NCBI GenBank assembly: GCA_004357435.1
Contig: SMVS01000101.1
Span: forward strand, 1-5,327
DNA: 5,327 bases
Source of the DNA: Nitrospina sp.
GTDB lineage: Bacteria; Nitrospinota; Nitrospinia; Nitrospinales; Nitrospinaceae
Direction of reading: 5' to 3'
The stretch's first letter is position 1; every line of letters starts with the position of its first letter. Shown piece after piece: positions 1 to 4,943 of this stretch. The notes under the pieces were generated by a model. The model was not told where the DNA came from and searched no databases. It saw only the letters and a list, made by a program, of their open reading frames with translations. Both the position numbers and the translations under genes were made by a program.

Positions 1-36
1 TCTTATGTAGGTGTGATCAAACCGGACGGAAAGAAA

Positions 37-111
<75 letters not shown>

Positions 112-140
112 AGTATTCGTTGAACAAAAATTTATTTGTC

Positions 141-168
141 ATTATATGGTGGCGGGGTTTTTTGTCAA
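141..168 (-). promoter_or_regulatory. Consensus sigma-70 promoter for tRNA-Gly
   Basis: Read on the minus strand, TTGACA (163-168) is separated by 16 bases from TATAAT (141-146). Both hexamers match the housekeeping consensus exactly. Transcription would begin near 134, giving a leader of about 23 bases before the mature tRNA 5' end at 111. The -35 box starts only 3 bases after the plsY stop codon, so the tRNA can be expressed strongly and independently of plsY. Confidence 0.88.
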
Positions 169-171
169 ATC

Positions 172-762
172 CTAATTTTGGCGGAACTTGTTTTCCGTGC
201 CGGCTCGCAATCTCCCGATATTTTCCCGATGTTTGTAGATGGTGATGCCGGCCATCACCAGGGAACTGGCAATGGCGGAGGGTGGGGCTTGAAAAAGGAA
301 CCCGAACAGAGGCAGGCCCACAGCGGCCAGCAAGGAGCTCACCGATACGTAGCGGGTGATGGCCAAACTGATCACAAACACCAGGAAAACAGAACCCGCG
401 GCCCAGGGCATCAAGTAAAGGAACACGCCCAGGCCAGTGGCCACGCCTTTGCCGCCTTGGAATTTGAGGAAAATTGAAAACACGTGGCCGCTATATGCGA
501 GGAGCCCCGCCAGCGCGATTTCCCAGGGCTGGCTCAGCAGGTGGCCGGCGACCCAACAGCTTAGAAATCCCTTGCCGCCATCCCCGGCCAGCGTCAGGAG
601 CCCGGCGGTTTTTCCCAGGGTACGGGCCACGTTGGTGGCTCCAATATTGCCGCTTCCCTGTTGCCTCAGATCCACTTTCCTGAACTTGGCCAATAATATT
701 CCGAACGGAATGGAACCCAAAAGGTAGGATAAAATCCAGACTCCAATGGCGATCAGCGACAT
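172..762 (-). CDS. plsY: Glycerol-3-phosphate acyltransferase PlsY
   Basis: PlsY is a polytopic inner-membrane enzyme that transfers an acyl group from acyl-phosphate (made by PlsX) to glycerol-3-phosphate, giving lysophosphatidic acid, the first committed step of phospholipid synthesis. The 196-residue length is normal for the family. All three signature blocks are present: GSIPFG with GSGNIGATNVAR (about 16-47), the glycine-rich loop SGHVFSIFLKFQGGKGVATG (91-110), and YKHRENIGRLRAGTE near the C-terminus (176-190). Hydrophobic segments lie between them. The DGGKG at 61-65 occupies a site where relatives more often have D-x-x-KG with non-glycine residues. The ATG is the only possible start before an in-frame stop upstream, yet no Shine-Dalgarno sequence precedes it. 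It follows the sigma gene by 94 bases; a short CATGGC/GCCATG inverted repeat (823-836) lies in that gap without a T-tract. Confidence 0.96.
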   Translation of the reverse strand: MSLIAIGVWILSYLLGSIPFGILLAKFRKVDLRQQGSGNIGATNVARTLGKTAGLLTLAGDGGKGFLSCWVAGHLLSQPWEIALAGLLAYSGHVFSIFLKFQGGKGVATGLGVFLYLMPWAAGSVFLVFVISLAITRYVSVSSLLAAVGLPLFGFLFQAPPSAIASSLVMAGITIYKHRENIGRLRAGTENKFRQN

Positions 763-856
763 AACAAAATAAAGTTGGAGGGCGGAAGCAAGGGCCGGGA
801 AACATCAGACTTGTTGGCGATGCATGGCAAGCCATGTTGTCTTTGGAACCGCGGCG

Positions 857-1750
857 TCATTCCATGTGATCCTGAAGGGATTCTTTACTGGACCGCATGC
901 GGAGACGGATTTTAGCCCGCTTTTCTATCTGACGCACGCGCTCTCTGGATAATCCGATGGCTTTGCCGATTTCGTCCAGAGTGTGGGTTTCTCCCTGAAA
1001 TCCGAACCGCATGCGGAGGATTGTTTCCTCTCTTTCAGACAGATGCTTGAGCATGTCATCGACTTTCTGGCAAAGAGCTTTCCGCATGATTTGATCGTCG
1101 TAGGGGATGTAATTCGGGTTTTCCAGCAGGTCAAGGTACTCGGTCATTTCATTATCTTTGAGCGGAGTGTCCAAAGACAAATGGGTGCGGTACGCGCGCA
1201 ATATGTTTTCAATGTCCTCCACCTTGTAACCGAGATTGTCCGCCACTTCCGATGTCGTCGGTTCCCTTTCAAGGGATTGGGTGAGTTCTTTAATCTGGCG
1301 CTCAATCTTATAAAGTTTGCCGGCCTGCTTGATGGGTAGCTTCACGGTCCCCGACTGTTCCGCCAAAGAATGCATGATGGCCTGGCGGATCCACCAAACG
1401 GCGTAAGTGATAAATTTCACCTGGCGCCCTCCGTCAAAACGTTTGGCCGCCTGGATCAACCCGATATTGCCTTCTTCAATCAGGTCTTGCAGTGACAGGC
1501 CGCAACCTTTGTACTTGTTGGCGACCGTGACTACATATTTAAGGTTTTTACGAACCAATTCATGCAGGGCGCGGGTGTCCCCTGCCTGAATCCTTTTGGA
1601 AAGCCGGGCCTCCTCATTCCGGGGAAGGGGCTTGAGTTTGCTGATTTCATTCATGTAATGCGTCAGGGCATCGGGAATTTCCCGTGGCAAATTTTTTAAT
1701 CGAGGAGGGCCCTTTTTTTTGGCCGGCTTATGTTGGGATGTTTTCGCCAT
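857..1750 (-). CDS. Sigma-70 family RNA polymerase sigma factor (RpoD/RpoS-like, no region 1.1)
   Basis: A 297-residue initiation factor that directs RNA polymerase to promoters. A lysine-rich tail (about 1-25) precedes region 1.2 (DALTHYMNEI, about 27-37). Region 2 spans about 50-125 and includes DLIEEGNIGLIQAAKRFD and the -10-recognition helix TYAVWWIRQAIMH. Region 3 has GTVKLP near 134-139. Region 4 (about 230-285) ends in the -35-binding helix-turn-helix TLDEIGKAIGLSRERVRQIEKRA. There is no region 1.1, so it resembles a group 2 factor or the short RpoD type found in several phyla. I chose the ATG at 1748-1750 because GAAGGG lies just upstream; a TTG seven codons earlier (1771) has no such site. 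It starts 23 bases after bamD, implying one transcript. Whether it is the housekeeping, stationary-phase or another alternative factor cannot be told from this window. Confidence 0.94.
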   Translation of the reverse strand: MAKTSQHKPAKKKGPPRLKNLPREIPDALTHYMNEISKLKPLPRNEEARLSKRIQAGDTRALHELVRKNLKYVVTVANKYKGCGLSLQDLIEEGNIGLIQAAKRFDGGRQVKFITYAVWWIRQAIMHSLAEQSGTVKLPIKQAGKLYKIERQIKELTQSLEREPTTSEVADNLGYKVEDIENILRAYRTHLSLDTPLKDNEMTEYLDLLENPNYIPYDDQIMRKALCQKVDDMLKHLSEREETILRMRFGFQGETHTLDEIGKAIGLSRERVRQIEKRAKIRLRMRSSKESLQDHME

Positions 1751-1773
1751 GTTTCCCTTCGCGTTGAACAAGT

Positions 1774-2529
1774 TTACCGGATGGTTCTCAATCGGGTGCG
1801 TGCCTCTTTGACAAACTCACTGCGCGGATATTTGTGGATCAATTGCCGGTAATAGGTTTGGGCATTCTTGAAGTTCTGCTCATTGTAATAAGATTCACCG
1901 AGCAGGAAAATCGCCTCATCCAGAAAAGCCTGTTGCGGATAGGTGGCCACCAGTTTCTTGAGCCGGGAAATAGCGGCTTGAAAAGCGCTGGTTCGAAAAT
2001 AAAATCTGCCGATCTCCATTTGATTCATGGCCAGGCTGGCGAGGCATACTTTCCTTCTTTTTTGAGCCAGCTTATAGTATTTGCTGTCCGGGTATTGTTG
2101 GATCACCAGGTCAAACCCGTCGAGCGCGTATTGCGAAGCCGTTTGATCGCGCGTGGCCACATCCATCAACCTGAAAGCACACATGGCTTTGAAATATTGC
2201 GCTCGGGCGGCCAAGCGGCTGGCCGGGTACAGTTCGAGGAACCTCTTGTAATGGACTTTGGCTTCTTCGTACTGGTCGTCACGGTAATACACTTCGCCCA
2301 GAAGGATCTGCGCAATTTCCCTTTCCTTGCTGTCAGGAAAATCCTCCAAAAGCTCACCTAAAACGGTTTTGGCGTCTTCGAGGTTGCTGACTTTTATATA
2401 GTCTTTTGCTTCCTGCAAAAGAACTTTGGGATCATCTTTAGCGGGGTCGAGAAGAGTCGAGCAACCGAGCAGAGCGCTGGTTAAAAATAACCCCAGCCCA
2501 AAGGCAAATCTTAATTTGAGTGGTTTCAT
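1774..2529 (-). CDS. bamD: Outer-membrane assembly lipoprotein BamD (YfiO family)
   Basis: BamD is the essential lipoprotein partner of BamA in the BAM complex, which inserts beta-barrel proteins into the outer membrane from its periplasmic face. The 251-residue product opens with a basic n-region, a hydrophobic stretch (7-20) and the lipobox L-L-G-C with Cys23. The next residue is Ser rather than Asp, which suggests outer-membrane delivery. Five TPR-like helix pairs follow (about 34-66, 70-105, 118-160, 165-199, 200-240). They include repeated Y-P-x-S turns and the RDQT segment (127-130) typical of BamD after the second repeat. The length matches the family. The ATG is preceded only by a weak GAG at a reasonable distance. 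It is first in a minus-strand cluster with the sigma gene. A generic TPR lipoprotein is the alternative, but the RDQT placement favours BamD. Confidence 0.92.
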   Translation of the reverse strand: MKPLKLRFAFGLGLFLTSALLGCSTLLDPAKDDPKVLLQEAKDYIKVSNLEDAKTVLGELLEDFPDSKEREIAQILLGEVYYRDDQYEEAKVHYKRFLELYPASRLAARAQYFKAMCAFRLMDVATRDQTASQYALDGFDLVIQQYPDSKYYKLAQKRRKVCLASLAMNQMEIGRFYFRTSAFQAAISRLKKLVATYPQQAFLDEAIFLLGESYYNEQNFKNAQTYYRQLIHKYPRSEFVKEARTRLRTIR

Positions 2530-2565
2530 AAAATTCTCAAAGGCTTCGGAAATATAAAACGTTAC

Positions 2566-2594
2566 AATATATCATTGTTTGGGCAAAAGTTGAA
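2566..2594 (-). promoter_or_regulatory. Candidate bamD promoter
   Basis: On the minus strand TTCAAC (2589-2594) lies 17 bases from TATATT (2566-2571), placing a start site about 30 bases upstream of the bamD ATG. The -10 is good (5 of 6) but the -35 matches only 3 of 6. An inverted repeat, ACAAT-5-ATTGT (2564-2578), overlaps the -10 and could be an operator. Placement between divergent genes supports a promoter here, though the exact boxes are uncertain. Confidence 0.4.
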
Positions 2595-2619
2595 AAAATG
2601 GTCCGTCCATGATTCCACC

Positions 2620-2649
2620 TTGATCTGTGAGAAATTTTCGTGTTATAAC
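2620..2649 (+). promoter_or_regulatory. Candidate exbB-exbD promoter
   Basis: TTGATC (2620-2625, 4 of 6 to consensus) and TATAAC (2644-2649, 5 of 6) are separated by 18 bases. Transcription would start near 2656 and give a leader of about 70 bases to the exbB ATG. It is the best sigma-70-like match on the plus strand of this divergent region. I see no riboswitch-like fold in the leader, only a four-pair CAGG-GAA-CCTG repeat at 2692-2702. Confidence 0.5.
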
Positions 2650-2729
2650 GGCTAAGTCTTGTCGTTTAAACCATCTGCCCATCCCGGCTTGCAGGGAACC
2701 TGGAACCCACTGTAAAAAGATTGAAAATT

Positions 2730-3515
2730 ATGAAAATAATTATTGCCATTCTCCTGGGAATTCTGGGGGGTGCCAGTCAAGCCTGGGCTCAAAGTCAGCC
2801 GACGGTTGCCACCGAATGGAGCATCATTTCCGCGATTGAAAAGGGCGGGTTGATGATGTATCCCATTCTGTTTTGTTCGATCCTCATGTTGGGGATCGCC
2901 ATTGAACGAAGCTACAGCCTCCGGCGAAAGAATATCATCAATCCCGAATTTCTGGAAAAAGTCCGAGCTCACTGGAACTGGAAAGATATTCAGCTGGGCC
3001 TGCAATTATGTAATTCCTACGACCACTCTTTATCGCGCATATTGAAAGCAGGTCTGCTTCGATTCGGAGGCAAAGTGGATGAGATCGAACGCGCCATCGA
3101 GGGTGCCGGCCAGCATGAAGCGTCCTTGCTCACTTCCAACCTTCGCGTGTTGGGTGCGGTGGCCAACATCACTCCCATGCTCGGCCTGCTCGGCACGGTA
3201 TTCGGCATGATCAAAGCGTTCGAGGTTATTGCCATCAGCGGCACCGGCCATCCGGGGCTGGTTGCCAGCGGAATTTCCGAAGCTTTGACCACCACCGCCG
3301 CCGGGATGCTGGTGGGGATTCCCGCGCTGGCTTTGTACCATTATTTCCGGGGCCGTATTGACCGGTTTGTTTTTGAAATGGAGGAAGTGTCCTTTCAACT
3401 GGTGGAAGAGCTTTCTTTTGAAGCCATGAAGATCAAAAAGTCCGAGCAAGCCAGAGAAGCGGATACCCAAGCCGGAAAAAAAACGCAAGCCACGCGCACC
3501 GTCCGGCCTGGGTGA
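2730..3515 (+). CDS. exbB: MotA/TolQ/ExbB proton channel family protein (ExbB-like)
   Basis: ExbB/TolQ proteins form the pentameric inner-membrane proton channel that, with ExbD/TolR, uses proton motive force to energise TonB- or TolA-linked outer-membrane work. The 261-residue product has a signal-peptide-like N-terminus (2-20) ending A-W-A-Q, as in many ExbB proteins. Membrane segments lie at about 41-59, 128-154 and 170-193. The family core is clear: GAVANITPMLGLLGTVFGMI (132-151) and GISEALTTTAAGMLVGIPAL (171-190), including the channel-lining Thr-rich helix. The C-terminus is charged and cytoplasmic. I chose the ATG at 2730 because the A-rich AAAAAGA lies about nine bases upstream; a TTG at 2721 would add three residues and abut that motif. 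exbD follows in the same reading phase. TolQ is the main alternative, but no tol-pal genes are visible. Confidence 0.93.
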   Translation: MKIIIAILLGILGGASQAWAQSQPTVATEWSIISAIEKGGLMMYPILFCSILMLGIAIERSYSLRRKNIINPEFLEKVRAHWNWKDIQLGLQLCNSYDHSLSRILKAGLLRFGGKVDEIERAIEGAGQHEASLLTSNLRVLGAVANITPMLGLLGTVFGMIKAFEVIAISGTGHPGLVASGISEALTTTAAGMLVGIPALALYHYFRGRIDRFVFEMEEVSFQLVEELSFEAMKIKKSEQAREADTQAGKKTQATRTVRPG

Positions 3516-3527
3516 TGGGAGCCGCCA

Positions 3528-3923
3528 ATGTATTTTAAAAGAGAACAGGAAGAGAATTATTCGTTGGAGCTGACGCCTTTGATCGATGTGGTGTTTTTAC
3601 TCCTCATATTTTTCATGGTCTCCACGTCGTTTGTGGAATTTCCGCGAAAAATGGACATCGCATTGCCCACCTCCAAGGCATTCAGTGAAAACCCAGCCGT
3701 CAAAAACTTTGAAATTGAAATGACCAAGGACAAGACTATTTATCTTGATGGCAAAAAAGTCACCCTGACGAGTCTCGAACAGCTTTTGGAAAAGATAAAA
3801 AAAACCGGCGACCGCAAAGCCTTGATCCGCGCGGATAAAGATATTCCCTATGGCGAGGTGGTTCAGGTTATGGGCCTGCTACAGGCCGCCGAGATTCTCG
3901 ACATCAGTGTCGCCGTCAAGTAA
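3528..3923 (+). CDS. exbD: Biopolymer transport protein ExbD/TolR family
   Basis: ExbD/TolR is the single-pass partner that sits inside the ExbB/TolQ pentamer and supplies the protonatable aspartate of the motor. The 131-residue length is typical. A short cytoplasmic N-terminus precedes the signature LTPLIDVVFLLLIFFMV, whose Asp20 is the conserved proton-carrying residue. One membrane helix (about 14-36) is followed by a periplasmic domain containing KALIRADKDIPYGEVVQVM, the typical ExbD C-terminal motif. GGGAG (3517-3521) lies six bases before the ATG and is a good ribosome site. The gene starts 12 bases after the exbB stop, so the two are an operon. No energy-transducer gene (TonB or TolA) follows: the next gene is convergent. 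Which outer-membrane partner this pair serves is therefore unknown. Confidence 0.94.
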   Translation: MYFKREQEENYSLELTPLIDVVFLLLIFFMVSTSFVEFPRKMDIALPTSKAFSENPAVKNFEIEMTKDKTIYLDGKKVTLTSLEQLLEKIKKTGDRKALIRADKDIPYGEVVQVMGLLQAAEILDISVAVK

Positions 3924-3933
3924 ATTTCCCAGA

Positions 3934-3967
3934 CCGGCCTGGCGGAGCCAGGATCTTCCGCCACCGG
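3934..3967. terminator. Inverted repeat between convergent genes, possible bidirectional terminator
   Basis: Two overlapping hairpins can form. The smaller is CCTGGC-GGA-GCCAGG (3938-3952), a perfect six-pair stem with a three-base loop. The larger pairs CCGG and TGGCGGA (3934-3937, 3940-3946) with TCCGCCA and CCGG (3957-3967), giving eleven pairs with a two-base bulge. It lies 10 bases after exbD and 28 bases from the end of the convergent gene, which fits a shared terminator. Neither side has a proper T-tract, so a simple intrinsic terminator is not proven; it could instead protect mRNA 3' ends. Confidence 0.4.
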
Positions 3968-3995
3968 ACGCCGCAGTTGCGAATCTGGAAAAGGG

Positions 3996-4301
3996 TTAGG
4001 GCTTGCCGCTGGTGGGGATGAAACCCGGACCCCGGGTGAGAATCCATTCGTTTAACATGTGGATCTCCTGGGGTTGCAAAAATTTCAACACATGGTCCGG
4101 CGTGGGGTGGTCCTCATCATTGACCACGGTACAGTAGTGCCGCTCAACGTAGGCTGCCACGTGCGCTTTGAACTGGGGGAAATTCGGAAACAGTTCCCTG
4201 AAAATATCCGCCTGATACTCCGGGTTATTATCAGTGGCGTCGTACTTCAGTAATTTTGGCGTCAGTTTGGTTCCGAATTCGGCTTTGATCAAGGTACCCA
4301 T
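3996..4301 (-). CDS. Hypothetical protein, 101 residues, unknown function
   Basis: I do not recognise this family. It looks genuinely coding: AGAGGT about five bases before the ATG is a good ribosome site, the frame is complete, and composition is balanced with ordinary codon use. The product is soluble, with no signal peptide or membrane segment. It is rich in aromatic residues and histidine, with a central VERHYCTVVNDEDHPTP segment (about 52-68) followed by helix-prone VLKFLQPQEIHMLNEWI (70-86) and a Gly/Pro-rich tail. The single Cys and scattered His give no recognisable metal-binding pattern. It converges on exbD and lies about 330 bases from the upstream nfu-like gene, so it is probably its own transcription unit; no convincing promoter was found, only a weak TTGGTT-18-TACACT upstream. 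Confidence 0.78.
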   Translation of the reverse strand: MGTLIKAEFGTKLTPKLLKYDATDNNPEYQADIFRELFPNFPQFKAHVAAYVERHYCTVVNDEDHPTPDHVLKFLQPQEIHMLNEWILTRGPGFIPTSGKP

Positions 4302-4417
4302 GAGAACCTCTTGAGTTTTCCATCCGGCCTTTAGTGTAACAATTCGAGGGAACCTAAACCAAAAATAAATAGTTTGGTGAGGGTTTCGGCAACTTCAGGA
4401 CCGTCCAGCGGGCTCGG

Positions 4418-4431
4418 TTTATTTAAATAAA
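4418..4431. repeat. 14-base AT palindrome
   Basis: TTTATTTAAATAAA is a perfect palindrome about 117 bases upstream of the 101-residue gene. It could be a binding site for a dimeric regulator or part of an AT-rich upstream promoter element. AT-rich palindromes of this size also arise by chance, so no function is assigned. Confidence 0.35.
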
Positions 4432-4497
4432 GTGCTTGGATTCAATAGATTACGTTTGGCCTGAGGCGACACTCCTCACGCCTTCGCCAATCTTTAG

Positions 4498-4623
4498 ATG
4501 CGCGCGGTGGGGGTGGCCAGTGCTGTGTTCGGCACGCAGTCGGTGCGAGAGATGGCGGGCGCCAGCGATCCGACCGATTGGATCTCTGCCTTCACCGAGT
4601 TTTGCAAACCCCCTCCCCGCTGA
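4498..4623 (+). pseudogene. Possible gene remnant or small ORF, 41 codons
   Basis: An ATG directly after an in-frame TAG opens a 41-residue frame with protein-like composition, including VGVASAVFGTQ, DPTDWISAF and TEFCKPPPR. By my count 31 of 40 third codon positions are G or C, which is coding-like and higher than the adjacent genes appear to be. No ribosome site precedes it. The pattern of a small-residue VGVASAVFG strand followed by an acidic-aromatic helix recalls the C-terminal end of phosphate-binding TIM-barrel enzymes (KDPG-aldolase or ThiE type), so this may be the 3' remnant of a lost gene. That resemblance is weak. It converges on the nfu-like gene 12 bases away. It could equally be non-coding. 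Confidence 0.25.
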
Positions 4624-4635
4624 AATCCGAAAGGC

Positions 4636-4908
4636 TCAGGACTCCAGCCGTTTGATGGTTTCGATGATTTTGGACTTGAGCAAACCCCAGCGCATGTCAT
4701 CCGCTTTGGTCACCTGCACCTCATTGCCCAGTATCCAGATACTGCGCACTCCTGGAATTTGAAACAGAGCCTTGGCCAACGGATTGCTTTCCGCCTGTTC
4801 TGCGTCGGAGAAGGGCAACCCGGTGCCCGGCGGAATGAGGTCCTTATTCAATTGGAAGATTACCGAGTGTTCATTGCGGGTCGGTTCAGCAGTCACTTCA
4901 ACAGTCAT
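4636..4908 (-). CDS. Stand-alone Nfu/NifU N-terminal-domain protein
   Basis: The 90-residue product matches the Nfu N-terminal (Nfu_N) domain. It has a start of the form VTAEPTRNEHSVIFQL, a middle segment SDAEQAESNPLAKALFQIPGV (positions about 35-55), the strand SIWILGNEVQVTKAD and a closing helix WGLLKSKIIETIKRL. In typical Nfu scaffold proteins this domain precedes a second domain whose CxxC binds an Fe-S cluster. That domain is absent here and the protein has no cysteine, so it cannot hold a cluster through Cys itself. A role as an adaptor in Fe-S delivery is inference. I preferred the second ATG (4906-4908) because AAAGGG is eight bases upstream; the first ATG (4914) sits only two bases from it. 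It follows the TPR gene by about 29-35 bases, suggesting an operon. Confidence 0.82.
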   Translation of the reverse strand: MTVEVTAEPTRNEHSVIFQLNKDLIPPGTGLPFSDAEQAESNPLAKALFQIPGVRSIWILGNEVQVTKADDMRWGLLKSKIIETIKRLES

Positions 4909-4943
4909 GGTCATGGCCCTTTAAATTATTTACGAAATGAATA

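Larger units (their letters stand above)
4302..4635. other. Intergenic interval with no confident gene
   Basis: These 334 bases separate the nfu-like gene from the 101-residue gene. The part nearest the smaller gene (about 4340-4435) is AT-rich and holds a 14-base palindrome. Next comes an imperfect hairpin region (4456-4490) with competing pairings such as TTGGC/GCCAA, GGCGA/TCGCC and TGAGG/CCTCA. The rest is GC-rich and contains a 41-codon plus-strand frame. No tRNA, riboswitch or clear terminator was seen. The longer overlapping frames here read as low-complexity or Arg/Pro/Ser-rich translations with no family resemblance. Confidence 0.6.

Noticed and set aside
1..36. A further tRNA or rho-independent terminator after tRNA-Gly
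   Set aside because: Only 36 bases are available; they contain T-rich sequence on the minus strand but no stem and no tRNA arm.
823..836. CATGGC-AA-GCCATG inverted repeat between the sigma gene and plsY as a terminator
   Set aside because: The stem is only five or six pairs and no T-tract follows on the minus strand.
1751..1771. TTG start extending the sigma factor by seven residues
   Set aside because: No ribosome site precedes the TTG, whereas GAAGGG is well placed for the downstream ATG.
1834..2361. 175-codon plus-strand frame antisense to bamD
   Set aside because: It lies wholly opposite a clear BamD coding sequence; its length comes from the codon composition of the real gene.
2656..2729. 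Riboswitch or structured leader upstream of exbB
   Set aside because: Only a four-pair hairpin is visible, with no conserved riboswitch core and no terminator or anti-terminator pairing.
3030..3488. 152-codon minus-strand frame antisense to exbB
   Set aside because: The opposite strand carries the unmistakable ExbB core, and this translation is Gly/His-rich without family features.
4436..4762. 108-codon plus-strand frame across the intergenic interval and the nfu-like gene
   Set aside because: It starts with TTG, has no ribosome site, its Arg/Pro/Ser-rich product looks like no protein family, and much of it is antisense to the recognisable Nfu_N domain.
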